This document shows, piece after piece, positions 35,302-44,298 of a stretch of DNA of 64,000 nt. The stretch is from the NCBI GenBank assembly GCA_963756715.1, contig CAVWOV010000049.1, forward strand, positions 1-64,000, read 5' to 3'. The stretch comes from VAZQ01 sp963756715. GTDB lineage: Bacteria > Pseudomonadota > Alphaproteobacteria > Rhizobiales > Xanthobacteraceae. Made by a program: the position numbers and the translations under genes. Each line of letters opens with the position of its first letter. Positions within the stretch are counted from its first letter, which is position 1. The notes under the pieces were generated by a model. The model was not told the DNA's origin. It saw nothing but the letters and a program-made list of their open reading frames with translations, and ran no database searches.

Positions 35302-36246
35302 TCAGGATAGATCCGGTCCGAACGCCGCCGCAACGCCGGTAACATCCGCATGGCCGCGTGCAGGCGCGATTGCCTCGCCCTGGACCCAGGTCCACGCGCT
35401 CTTGTCGGACATCAGCGCGCACAGCACTGCATGGTTGAGCTTGTGGCCGCCGCGCACCAGACGGTACGTGCCGAGCAACGGCGCTCCCGCCAGAGCGAGG
35501 TCGCCGACTGCGTCCAGCACCTTGTGACGGACGAATTCATCGGGAAAGCGGGTGCCTTCCGGATTGAGGATGCGATTGTCGGTCACAACAAGCGTGTTCT
35601 CAAGCGACGCACCAAGCGCGTAACCGGCGTTCCACAGCGCCGCGACGTCGCGCATGAAACCGAACGTTCGAGCCCGCGCGATCTCGCGGCGAAACGTTTC
35701 CGGCTTCACATCGATCGCGAGCGATTGCCGCCCAATCAACGGGTGGCCGTAATCCACTTCCGCCTCGATGCGGAACCCGCGAGTGTTCGGCCTGATTTCT
35801 CCGAAGGCGTCGCCCATGGCGACCTGGATTGGCTTGAGCACGCGAATGTAACGCCTGGGCCGATCAAGCACTTCGAGGCCGACCTGATCGATTGCAGCCA
35901 CGAAAGGCGCCGCGCTGCCGTCCATGATCGGGGCTTCCGGCCCGTCGATCTCGACAATGGCGTTATCGACGCCGAGACCGCGCAGAGATGCCAGCACATG
36001 TTCGGCGGTTGATACGATCGGTCCGGTTTCATCACCCAGAACAGTCGCGAATTCGGTCGCCGTCACCGCGTCCATATCGGCGGTGATTTCACGCCCGGAC
36101 CGTCCACCGGCTTGCGTCCGGATGAACCGCAGGCCGGTGTCAGATTCGGCCGGATGAAATGTCAACGTGACGGGCAAGCCAGAATGAACGCCGACCCCGC
36201 ACAACGCGGTATGGTCGCGAAGCGTAGTTTGCCTACCGACTTTCAT
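35302..36246 (-). CDS. lpxC: UDP-3-O-acyl-N-acetylglucosamine deacetylase
   Basis: LpxC catalyses the committed step of lipid A synthesis. The 314-residue protein starts MKVGRQTTLRDH and shows GVGVHSGLPVTLTFHPA, STAEHVLASLRGLGVDNA (first zinc His), and GGHKLNHAVL (second zinc His region). The start at 36246 is the family start, although GGGAG sits very close to it; a TTG at 36261 gives five more residues. It lies downstream of ftsZ as in other alphaproteobacteria. Confidence 0.92.
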   Translation of the reverse strand: MKVGRQTTLRDHTALCGVGVHSGLPVTLTFHPAESDTGLRFIRTQAGGRSGREITADMDAVTATEFATVLGDETGPIVSTAEHVLASLRGLGVDNAIVEIDGPEAPIMDGSAAPFVAAIDQVGLEVLDRPRRYIRVLKPIQVAMGDAFGEIRPNTRGFRIEAEVDYGHPLIGRQSLAIDVKPETFRREIARARTFGFMRDVAALWNAGYALGASLENTLVVTDNRILNPEGTRFPDEFVRHKVLDAVGDLALAGAPLLGTYRLVRGGHKLNHAVLCALMSDKSAWTWVQGEAIAPARGHADVTGVAAAFGPDLS

Positions 36247-36636
36247 ACTCCCGTCCCACAAACTCTGTTACCGCCGAAAGCGGACGGCATCGGGCTGATT
36301 ACGCGGGCGACGTCGGTCGCATTACTGCCACCGTTAAGGCTGTGCGAATTTGCGGGCAAGATTTTCCGCCGCGCTGTCCCCCGACAAAATCCCCTTTGCA
36401 AGAAGCACCTTAGCTGGGGAACGGCCAAAGTCCAACTCACGCTTCTTTACCAACTGTTACTGGGGTTTGGCCGCATTCCAGGGCACCCAGCGTGTCCCTA
36501 AGTGGGAATATGACAGGCATGCGACCCGCCTCTCAACATCGCGCACGACATGACGGAAGGCCAGCCACCGTTCCGATTGAGAGAAATAGTTAAATTAAAT
36601 CAAAGTATTAGAAAATATTGACGCCGTTAAGAGCGA
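36247..36636. other. Gap between ftsZ and lpxC
   Basis: About 390 bp without a convincing gene. The part next to ftsZ is AT-rich (around 36580-36620), and this gap must hold the promoter of lpxC on the minus strand. I could not identify a clear -35/-10 pair or CtrA full site. Confidence 0.4.
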
Positions 36637-36661
36637 CGGTCCCGGCTGGCTGCCGGGACCG
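36637..36661 (-). terminator. Strong hairpin after ftsZ
   Basis: CGGTCCCGGC (36637-36646) and GCCGGGACCG (36652-36661) form a perfect 10-bp stem with a 5-base loop, 17 bp beyond the ftsZ stop. The run of T after it on the minus strand is weak, so it may only partly end transcription. Confidence 0.65.
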
Positions 36662-36677
36662 GGTTTCCATCGGCCGA

Positions 36678-38426
36678 TCAGTTTGCCTGCCGGCGCAGGA
36701 ATGCAGGGATGTCGAGTTGGTCGTCGTCCACGATATTATGCACAGGCGCTTGGCGTCCGTGCGGATCGAGCCCCTGATGCGGCGGCCGCTTGGCATATTC
36801 GGAGACCGGCTCCGGTCCCCGCGGCTCCGGCGGACGAGCCATCGCAGGCCGGGGCGGCGGGGGCGGCATGGCCGCGCGGTCGGCCGGCCGCGGCATCGGT
36901 CGCACCGGCCTGACGTTGCTGGCCGGCCTTTCGTCTTCCTCGGTCTCGCGCCGCCCAAGACCCACGGCAGCAAGACGCCGCAGCAGGCCACCCCGGCGCT
37001 TCTCGGGGCTCTCGACCTCGGGAGCTTCACCCCGCTTAGCGCGCAGTTCCCTTTGACCCGGGATCGGCAATTCGTCGATCCGGGGCATCCGTGGACGTCC
37101 AGCCGCGCGCTCCGGCGCTGGCGGAATGAAGGTGCGGGGTGCCGGCGGATCATCGGACATCGGCGCTTGCGGCTCCGGGAACAAGGACGGCTTCGGCGGC
37201 ATCGGCCGGATCGTCACATCCTCGATCGAGGTCATTGGCAGGACCGCAGCGGCCACCGCCGCCTTGGCTGCCATCTCGATCGCCTCGGAGTTGGCCGTGG
37301 GCTGGCTGTTGTTTGCAACCGGCGTTGCGATAGACGCCGGCCGCGGCGCCTCGCTACGCTCTGCCCGCTCCGGACGTTCGGCGCGGACATCGGCGCGCAG
37401 CTTTTGCGTGACTTCGGCAATGCGCGCTTCAGCCGCCGCGACCGGCCGCTGTGCCATCGCCGCCTGCTCGATGCCGGTCGCCACGACCGACACCCGGATG
37501 ATGCCGTCCAGATTCTCGTCGAAGGTCGCGCCGACGATGATGTTGGCGTCCTGGTCAACCTCCTCGCGAATCCGGGTGGCCGCCTCGTCAACCTCATAGA
37601 GGGTGAGGTCTTTGCCGCCCGTGATGGAAATCAGCAGACCGCGCGCGCCCTTCATGGAGGCGTCATCGATCAGCGGGTTCGAGATCGCGGCTTCGGCGGC
37701 CGAAAGCGCGCGCTTCTCGCCGGAGGCCTCGCCCGTGCCCATCATCGCCTTGCCCATCTCGCGCATGACGGCGCGGACATCGGCGAAGTCGAGATTGATC
37801 AGGCCTTCCTTCACCATCAGGTCGGTGATGCAGGCCACGCCCGAGTAGAGCACCTGGTCGGCCATCGCGAAGGCGTCGGCGAAGGTCGTCTTCTCGTTCG
37901 CCACCCGGAACAGGTTCTGGTTCGGGATGATGAGCAGGGTATCGACCACCTTGTGCAATTCGGTGATGCCGGCTTCGGCCACCCGCATGCGCCGCACGCC
38001 CTCGAAATGGAACGGCTTGGTGACCACGCCGACCGTGAGGATGCCCGCCTCCTTGGCGCAACGGGCCACGACCGGCGCCGCACCCGTCCCGGTGCCGCCG
38101 CCCATGCCGGCGGTCACGAAGCACATGTGCGCGCCCTGCAGGTGATCGCGAATCTCGTCGAGCACCTCTTCGGCCGCCGCGCGCCCGACTTCCGGCTGGG
38201 AGCCGGCACCAAGCCCTTCGGTGGTCGCCACGCCCATCTGAATGATGCGCTCGGCCTTCGACATGGTGAGCGCCTGCGCGTCGGTGTTGGCGACAACGAA
38301 GTCGACACCTTGCAGCCCGCTGGTGATCATGTTGTTGACGGCGTTGCCGCCGGCACCGCCCGTCCCGAACACGGTAATCCTCGGTTTGAGTTCACGGATA
38401 TCGGGGATCTTCAGGTTGATGGTCAT
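36678..38426 (-). CDS. ftsZ: Cell division protein FtsZ
   Basis: The 582-residue tubulin homologue forms the Z ring. GTP binding: GTGGAGGNAVNNM at about 21-33, GGGTGTGAAP at 109-118; the T7 loop NLDFAD is at 211-216. After about residue 320 comes a long Pro/Arg/Ala-rich linker of roughly 240 residues, typical of Bradyrhizobium-like FtsZ, ending in the conserved tail LDIPAFLRRQ that binds FtsA and others. The frame is intact. It lies downstream of ftsA with an 80-bp gap. Confidence 0.95.
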   Translation of the reverse strand: MTINLKIPDIRELKPRITVFGTGGAGGNAVNNMITSGLQGVDFVVANTDAQALTMSKAERIIQMGVATTEGLGAGSQPEVGRAAAEEVLDEIRDHLQGAHMCFVTAGMGGGTGTGAAPVVARCAKEAGILTVGVVTKPFHFEGVRRMRVAEAGITELHKVVDTLLIIPNQNLFRVANEKTTFADAFAMADQVLYSGVACITDLMVKEGLINLDFADVRAVMREMGKAMMGTGEASGEKRALSAAEAAISNPLIDDASMKGARGLLISITGGKDLTLYEVDEAATRIREEVDQDANIIVGATFDENLDGIIRVSVVATGIEQAAMAQRPVAAAEARIAEVTQKLRADVRAERPERAERSEAPRPASIATPVANNSQPTANSEAIEMAAKAAVAAAVLPMTSIEDVTIRPMPPKPSLFPEPQAPMSDDPPAPRTFIPPAPERAAGRPRMPRIDELPIPGQRELRAKRGEAPEVESPEKRRGGLLRRLAAVGLGRRETEEDERPASNVRPVRPMPRPADRAAMPPPPPRPAMARPPEPRGPEPVSEYAKRPPHQGLDPHGRQAPVHNIVDDDQLDIPAFLRRQAN

Positions 38427-38506
38427 GTCTGCCTCTTCATAACGCGGAAGTCACACCGGGTCGGGCCGGTCCGCCACCGGCCGATGGATCTGGGGGTCGG
38501 GGGTCA

Positions 38507-39829
38507 TCAGAAGCTCTCGCGAAGCCATCGTCCGACCCGTGCGATATAGCCGCCCTTTCCTGTCTCCGAGTGCCGCGTTCGCCGCGGTTCAAAATGCTCG
38601 AGATGCGCCACCTGCGGGTAATTCAAGAGGCCCGTGGCGACGGCAAATGCCGGACCTTTCGCTTCCTCGGGGAGTCCCGCTATGCCAAGCGGCCGTCCGA
38701 TTCGCACCGGCCGGCCGAGAATTTGTCCGGCAAGGCGGCTCAGGCCAGTGAGCTGGCTCGCTCCGCCGGTAAGGATGACGCGGCCGCGCGGCTCGGCCGC
38801 GAACGGCGACGCCGCGAGCTTATCGCGCACGATCTCCAGGATTTCCTCGATGCGCGGCTTGACGATGCGAACGAGATTTGCGCGCGACACGAATTGCGGG
38901 ATCTCACCGTCGTCGGCGTCGACCGACGGCACCGCGAACATATCGCGTTCGTCGGCTGCGCCGGTCAGCACGCTGCCATAAAGCGTCTTGATGCGCTCCG
39001 CATCGGCGACACGGGCATTAAGGCCGCGGGCAATGTCCATCGTCACGTGGTGGCCGCCGAGTGCAAAACCGTCCGCATGGATGAATTGCTCGCCGCTGAA
39101 CACGGCGAGCGTTGTCGTGCCCGCGCCCATGTCGATCACCGCGGCGCCAAGGTCGGCTTCGTCGTCGGCAAGCACGGAAAGCCCGGCCACGTAGGGGCTT
39201 GCCACCATGGCTTCGACATTGAGGTGGCTACGTTCGACTCCCAGCATGAGGTTGCGCGCGACCGAGACGTCGGTGGTGGCGACGTGCATGTCGATGCCGA
39301 ATTTGCGCGCCAGCATCCCGCGCGGATCACGGATGCCGGACGCATTGTCGACCACGTAGCCGATCGGCAGCGAGTGCAGCACCGCGCGGGATTCGCGGAT
39401 CGAATAGCGGCTGCCGGCCGACAAGACCCGGGCGATTTCACGATCGGAGATCGCCGAACTCGCGATTTCGATCGATGCCGAAATAAGCTCGCTGGAGGGC
39501 CGTCCGGCCGATACCGAGACGATAACCGACTGCAACTGCAGGTTCGCCGAACGTTCGGCAAGATCGACGGCCTGCCGCACCGCCGCCTCGGCGGCAGCGA
39601 GATCGATCACGGTGCCGGCCTTCATGCCACGGGCGAGCGTGTGTCCGAATCCGATGATGGAAATCGAGTGCGTCCGGCCGCGCAGGACATCCTGCGGCGG
39701 GCATGGCTTGAGACGCCCGATCAGGCACACCACTTTGCTCGTGCCGACATCAAGGACGGCGATCCGTCCCGAGCGGTTGGCGGCAAGCGGCTTCATCTTC
39801 GGAGTGAGGCCTAGCTGGAGCGCGCTCAT
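38507..39829 (-). CDS. ftsA: Cell division protein FtsA
   Basis: The 440-residue actin-like protein tethers FtsZ to the membrane. IAVLDVGTSKVVCLIGRL is the phosphate-1 motif, DMGAGTTTLAVF the phosphate-2 motif, and VILTGGASQLTGL the adenosine motif; the 1C domain lies between about residues 90 and 180. A C-terminal amphipathic-looking helix (GKGGYIARVGRWLRESF) would bind the membrane. The start overlaps the ftsQ stop by 4 bp. Confidence 0.93.
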   Translation of the reverse strand: MSALQLGLTPKMKPLAANRSGRIAVLDVGTSKVVCLIGRLKPCPPQDVLRGRTHSISIIGFGHTLARGMKAGTVIDLAAAEAAVRQAVDLAERSANLQLQSVIVSVSAGRPSSELISASIEIASSAISDREIARVLSAGSRYSIRESRAVLHSLPIGYVVDNASGIRDPRGMLARKFGIDMHVATTDVSVARNLMLGVERSHLNVEAMVASPYVAGLSVLADDEADLGAAVIDMGAGTTTLAVFSGEQFIHADGFALGGHHVTMDIARGLNARVADAERIKTLYGSVLTGAADERDMFAVPSVDADDGEIPQFVSRANLVRIVKPRIEEILEIVRDKLAASPFAAEPRGRVILTGGASQLTGLSRLAGQILGRPVRIGRPLGIAGLPEEAKGPAFAVATGLLNYPQVAHLEHFEPRRTRHSETGKGGYIARVGRWLRESF

Positions 39830-40716
39830 GCGTCTCGCCCCTTCTTTGCCGCCTTCTTCTCCTTGAGCGCCTCGGCGCGGGCCTGCGCGGCGCCATCCGA
39901 AAGGCGCACCGTCACCCGATCGGGCAGCCGAAGATCGATCGAGACGATGTCACGCGTAGTCAGGCTCTTCGCACGTTCGAACTCAACCAGACGCGCCAGC
40001 GCCGTTTCCACACCGGTCTCCGGCAGTTGCACGTCGATGCCGTTCTTGAGCCGCAGATTCCACCGCCGGTCGCCGACCAGGACGACGGCGCGCACGAGGT
40101 CGCGCATCGCCGGATGACGATCGAGCAGCGTCAGGAAAGCCTTCGCCTTGGCTTGCGCGCCGCTGCCGACGACAAGCGGCAGGCCGGTCAGGCTCGGGGC
40201 GACAAATCGTTCCAGCAAGGTGCCGTCGGCGGCGATGACCGAGACGCGGCCGTCCTTCTGCCAGAGCGCGAAGGCCGCGCGCTCCTTGATGCCGATCTGC
40301 AATTCACCGGGATAGAGCTTGAGAACATTGGCGTCGGCGACCCATGGATTAGTCTTCAGCCGCTCACGAACCGTGTTCACATCAAGGAAGAGCAGCGAGG
40401 TCGATCCGGTGACACCGGCCGTCGCGAGGATTTCTTCCCGGCTCATGTGGAGATTGCCCGCGATCGCGATCGACCTGATGCGAAAGCCAGCTTTGCCGGC
40501 AATTCCGTCACGCATGTACGTGAGCGCGTCGACGACAACCGGAATGTGATCGCCTTTGACGGCGCCGTAGGCCAAGGTCGCCGCGATCAAGCCAGCCACC
40601 GCCGCGGTGCCCGCGCCTGACGGCAGCCGGGCGCGCACCAGCCACGACCAGCGGTCGATCAGCCGGCCGAAGCGAGCTACCGAATTGACTATGTCAACGC
40701 GCGCGCGCAAATCCAA
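39826..40716 (-). CDS. ftsQ: Cell division protein FtsQ
   Basis: The 296-residue bitopic protein has one membrane segment (AGTAAVAGLIAATLAYGAV) at about residues 35-53, then a POTRA domain (FRIRSIAIAGNLHMSREEIL; the R-I-x-G pattern) and the FtsQ beta domain. It links FtsA/FtsZ to FtsB/L in the divisome. The start is uncertain: TTG at 40716 is used because no ATG or GTG fits upstream of the membrane segment. It starts 9 bp after the ddl stop. Confidence 0.9.
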   Translation of the reverse strand: MDLRARVDIVNSVARFGRLIDRWSWLVRARLPSGAGTAAVAGLIAATLAYGAVKGDHIPVVVDALTYMRDGIAGKAGFRIRSIAIAGNLHMSREEILATAGVTGSTSLLFLDVNTVRERLKTNPWVADANVLKLYPGELQIGIKERAAFALWQKDGRVSVIAADGTLLERFVAPSLTGLPLVVGSGAQAKAKAFLTLLDRHPAMRDLVRAVVLVGDRRWNLRLKNGIDVQLPETGVETALARLVEFERAKSLTTRDIVSIDLRLPDRVTVRLSDGAAQARAEALKEKKAAKKGRDA

Positions 40717-40725
40717 AATCCAGTT

Positions 40726-41640
40726 TCAGCGGTTGAGCGAGGCGTCCTCAACCATCCACCGCACGAGGTCATCGAACGAGATGCCCGCATGCACCGCCAT
40801 CTCCGGCACAAGCGAGGTCTCGGTCATACCGGGCTGGGTGTTGACCTCTAGACAGACCAATCCCCCTTCGACACTTTCGTCGTAGCGGAAGTCCGCTCGG
40901 CTCACGCCCCGGCAGCCGAGCGCACAATGCGCCGCCAAAGACAATTTGCGGACCTGTTGGTAAACAAACGATGAAATTGGCGCAGGAAGCAGGTGTTTCG
41001 ATCCGCCAGGCGCATATTTCGCTTCGTAGTCGTAAAATCGCACCACTGGCACGATCTCGATCACACCGAGGGCCAGGTCACCCATGACCGCACAGGTCAA
41101 CTCCTTGCCGGCGATGTACTGTTCGACGATGACTCGCTCTCCGTAGGTCCAATCCTCGCGGTAGAGCTCCTGCGGCGGATGATCGTGCGCATCGGTAACG
41201 ATAAATACCCCGAAGCTCGATCCCTCTGCGATCGGCTTGATGACATAGGGCCGTGGCAGCAGGTGCGTCTTGGCGGCTTCGAAGCGCGAGGCGACCAGGC
41301 CTTCCGGCACCGGCACGTCAGCGGCGCGCAACAAGACCTTGGCGACGTCCTTTTGCATCGCAACGGCCGAAGCCATCACGCCGGAATGGCTGTAAGGGAT
41401 CGCCATGATTTCGAGCAGGCCCTGCAAAGTCCCGTCTTCGCCGGGGCTGCCATGGAGCACATTGAGCGCCACGTCGGGCTTGGTGGCGGCAAGGACCGCG
41501 GCGACATCCCGTCCGACGTCGATCCGGGTTACGCGATATCCCTGCCGCTCCAGAGCCGCGGCACAGGCCTTGCCTGACCGGAGCGAGACCTCACGTTCGG
41601 CCGACCAGCCCCCCATCAGTACGGCGACATGCTTGCTCAT
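40726..41640 (-). CDS. ddl: D-alanine--D-alanine ligase
   Basis: The 304-residue ATP-grasp enzyme makes the D-Ala-D-Ala end of the peptidoglycan stem. MSKHVAVLMGGWSAEREVSL is the typical start with GG and SxEREVSL. LHGSPGEDGTLQGLLE holds the conserved Ser/Gly region, KPIAEGSSFGVF the ATP clamp, and FRYDESV...LEVNTQPGMTETS the metal-binding end. It lies between ftsQ and, unusually, an inserted catabolic pair that separates it from murB. Confidence 0.93.
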   Translation of the reverse strand: MSKHVAVLMGGWSAEREVSLRSGKACAAALERQGYRVTRIDVGRDVAAVLAATKPDVALNVLHGSPGEDGTLQGLLEIMAIPYSHSGVMASAVAMQKDVAKVLLRAADVPVPEGLVASRFEAAKTHLLPRPYVIKPIAEGSSFGVFIVTDAHDHPPQELYREDWTYGERVIVEQYIAGKELTCAVMGDLALGVIEIVPVVRFYDYEAKYAPGGSKHLLPAPISSFVYQQVRKLSLAAHCALGCRGVSRADFRYDESVEGGLVCLEVNTQPGMTETSLVPEMAVHAGISFDDLVRWMVEDASLNR

Positions 41641-41787
41641 GGTGCGGCCTCAACCTAGTGGATCAATGATTCGCATTTTCCACCCAATAGAATCGAGAAC
41701 GAGCAGCCCGTCGAGAGTCCCTCGTCGATCAGCGATGTCATGTGATCCAATTCACACGCATGAAGAATAAGGCTACAGTCCTACTAA

Positions 41788-41935
41788 TGTGGCGGTTCAG
41801 AAGTCCGCGTCATTCTTGCGGCGAGTCCGAAATGCGGACTTCTGAACCAAAGCCACACTAGATCAATACGTTGCTGGTCCTTCAATTCCGAAGTTCGCAA
41901 ACGACAGTGCCGCAGAATGATGCGAACTTCGGAAT
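41788..41935. repeat. Composite palindromic element A (two hairpins)
   Basis: The first hairpin pairs GGTTCAGAAGTCCGC (41794-41808) with GCGGACTTCTGAACC (41834-41848) inside TGTGGC...GCCACA ends. After CACTAGATCAATA comes a second hairpin, ATTCCGAAGTTCGCA (41885-41899) with TGCGAACTTCGGAAT (41921-41935), a perfect 15-bp stem. The first hairpin and the linker recur at 63655-63746. The element fills most of the gene-free gap 41641-41983 between ddl and the substrate-binding protein gene. Confidence 0.85.
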
Positions 41936-41983
41936 CGGGACACTAGGTGATATCGCGATCCACTGGGCTCGGGGCCCGCCCAC

Positions 41984-42973
41984 ATGAGACGGCGCGATTT
42001 TGTCAATCTCCTCGGCGGCGCGGCAGCAGCGTATTGGCATGCGCCCCTCACCTCAGTCCAGGCGCAGCCGTTACCGCCGCTCGTCGCTATTTTCAACGCC
42101 TCCTCCGCCGCCTCGACGGCCCCCTATTATGATGCCTTCCGCGGCGCAATGCGTGCACTCGGATATGTCGAGGGCCAGAATATCCGCTACGAATACCGCT
42201 TTGCCGACGGCTTTCTTGAGCGGCTTCCTGCCCTTGCGTCCGCGCTGGTCCGGCTCGATCCGAAGGTAATCGTCTCAGCCCCGGTGTCGGCCAACCTGGC
42301 GATAGCCAACGCCACGCGCACGATTCCGATTGTGATGGCGACCAGTGCAGACCCGGTCAGCTTCGGCTTGGTGGCAAGCATATCCGCACCTGGCGGCAAC
42401 GTGACCGGACTGATGAGTTTTGCCGAGGAGATCGCCGCAAAGCAGCTTGATCTGATGCGTGAGTTGTTGCCGCAACTCTCCCGTGTGGCGGTTCTGGTCA
42501 ATGTTGCGAACCCGCTCTACCTGCCGCAATGGCGCGAGGTGCAGGCAGCGGCAGCCAAGGCGTCGATCAGTCTGGTCCGGTTCGAATTGCGCGGCCCGGA
42601 GGAACTGGAGCGTGCGTTTGCCCGATTCACGCAGGCGCGAGCCGAAGCGCTCTTGGTTCCTCCGGACACGACGTTCGCCACGTTTCGCCGACGTATCGCG
42701 GACCTCGCGATCCAGTCGCGGCTTCCGGCGATTTTTTCCCACCGCCTCGCGGTCGAGACCGGCGGCCTGATCGGCTACGGTCCAGATCCAGTCGAGAATT
42801 ATCGTCGCGCGGCAATTTTCGTGGACAAGATCCTCAAAGGGGCACTGCCGCGAAACCTGCCGATTGAGCGACCCACCAAGATCGAACTGGTGATCAACCT
42901 GAAAACCGCGAAGGCCCTTGGCATCGAAATTCCGCCACCGCTCCTTGCCCGCGCCGACGAAGTCATCAAATGA
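41984..42973 (+). CDS. ABC transporter substrate-binding protein (ABC_sub_bind type)
   Basis: The 329-residue protein begins MRRRDFVNLLGGAAAA, a probable Tat or Sec signal with the twin-arginine, and then reads YYDAFRGAMRALGYVEGQNI, DPVSFGLVASISAPGGNVTGL and YGPDPVENYRRAA. It is the TrpX-like/DUF534 ABC_sub_bind family, very numerous in Bradyrhizobium and usually orphan. The ligand is unknown; family members include tryptophan/tyrosine or sugar-like ligand binders. It is the only plus-strand gene inside the dcw region and sits convergent to an FAD hydroxylase. Confidence 0.85.
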   Translation: MRRRDFVNLLGGAAAAYWHAPLTSVQAQPLPPLVAIFNASSAASTAPYYDAFRGAMRALGYVEGQNIRYEYRFADGFLERLPALASALVRLDPKVIVSAPVSANLAIANATRTIPIVMATSADPVSFGLVASISAPGGNVTGLMSFAEEIAAKQLDLMRELLPQLSRVAVLVNVANPLYLPQWREVQAAAAKASISLVRFELRGPEELERAFARFTQARAEALLVPPDTTFATFRRRIADLAIQSRLPAIFSHRLAVETGGLIGYGPDPVENYRRAAIFVDKILKGALPRNLPIERPTKIELVINLKTAKALGIEIPPPLLARADEVIK

Positions 42974-42993
42974 CTGCACCGGCGGAGGCCGGA

Positions 42994-44205
42994 CTAACGG
43001 GCCGTTCCAGCCTCCGAGAGCTGGCGCGGCAAAGCAAACCCATCGTAGAGCCAGGCGAGGCACTGGAAGGTATCCGCTTCAGTGCGCTCTCCCAGTATCT
43101 GCCAGTAGACTTCGCGATCGATGCCCTCGGCGTGGTAGACGTCCCATAGATAACGCGACTCCAGCGTGACGCGCGCGGTACGCAGGCCGCGCGCTGTCTC
43201 ATAGCGGCGGAAGGCGCGTTCGAAGTCGCCCGCCGCCTCGTCGACGCATTGTGCAAGACAGAAGCCGTCTTCAATCGCCATGCAGGCACCCTGGGCAAGC
43301 GACTGCAACGTCGGATGCGCGGCATCGCCAAGGAGCACGACCCGTCCCTCGTGCCAGCGGCGAATCGGATCGCGATCCCCCACGGCCTGGCGCCGGCTCA
43401 GGTCGAACATCGCAAGCAGCGCTTTCATCGTCGGATGCGCGTCGCGGTAGGCATGTTCAAGCTCGGCACGATAGGCGGCGATATCGCCACGCTCGGCGTG
43501 GCTGGTTCTGCGAAAGACGGCCACGAGGTTGAACAGCGTACCGTGGCGCAACGGGTAGTGCACGATGTGGAAGCCCGGCCCTCCCCACAGCGCCACTACA
43601 TCGCGCGGCACGTCGGCGGTGAGTTCGGCCATCGGTACGACAGTGCGGAACGCCATGAAGCCGTTCGGCAATGGATCGCCGTCGTCGAACAACGTCGCGC
43701 GCGTGCGCGAGTGGATGCCGTCGGCGCCGATCAGCAGCGCACCCTCGAACGTGCGGCCATCCTCGGTCGTCAGCGATACGCCATCGCCCCGATCCTCGAA
43801 CCGCGTCACCATGGCGTCCGGCACCAGCGTGACTAAGGGATGCTCCCGACAGGCGTCCAGCAGCACGTTGTGCAGGTCGATACGGTGCACGATGATGTAG
43901 GGATACTTGAAGCGCTCACGAAACGACGGCCCGGTCGGAACCCGCGTGACCTCCCTGCCGTTGAGCGCATCGATCATCACAACGGCCGGGGGCGAATCAG
44001 CCACCCTGATCACTTCGTTGCCGACGCCGAGTTGATGCAGCGCGTGAAAGACGTTGGGACCGAACTGGATGCCATAACCGATGGCGCCGAACTCCGGAGC
44101 GCCTTCAAGCACGCGCACCGCATGACCCCGCTGTCCCAGCGCGAGCGCCGCTGTGAGGCCGCCGAGGCCGCCACCGACAATGAGGATGGAATCGTATGTC
44201 GGCAT
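42994..44205 (-). CDS. FAD-dependent aromatic hydroxylase (3-hydroxybenzoate 6-hydroxylase/salicylate hydroxylase-like)
   Basis: From the ATG at 44205 (AGGGAG upstream) the protein has 403 residues. ILIVGGGLGGLTAALAL is the FAD fold, GADGIHSRTR the mid motif, and LLGDAAHPTLQSLAQGACMA the second FAD motif. The C-terminal YHAEGIDREVYWQIL is like that of 3-hydroxybenzoate 6-hydroxylases as I recall, so a hydroxylation of a benzoate-type acid using NAD(P)H is likely. It is the second gene inserted between murB and ddl and has no evident link to cell-wall synthesis. Confidence 0.8.
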   Translation of the reverse strand: MPTYDSILIVGGGLGGLTAALALGQRGHAVRVLEGAPEFGAIGYGIQFGPNVFHALHQLGVGNEVIRVADSPPAVVMIDALNGREVTRVPTGPSFRERFKYPYIIVHRIDLHNVLLDACREHPLVTLVPDAMVTRFEDRGDGVSLTTEDGRTFEGALLIGADGIHSRTRATLFDDGDPLPNGFMAFRTVVPMAELTADVPRDVVALWGGPGFHIVHYPLRHGTLFNLVAVFRRTSHAERGDIAAYRAELEHAYRDAHPTMKALLAMFDLSRRQAVGDRDPIRRWHEGRVVLLGDAAHPTLQSLAQGACMAIEDGFCLAQCVDEAAGDFERAFRRYETARGLRTARVTLESRYLWDVYHAEGIDREVYWQILGERTEADTFQCLAWLYDGFALPRQLSEAGTAR

Positions 44206-44298
44206 CGACGAGTTCTCCCTCATCCCTGACGCGCTCGGCCCCAGGCCGAGCCTCGAAGGGCGGCGGCCCCGAATTGCATCCGCGCAAGTGGATTCAAA

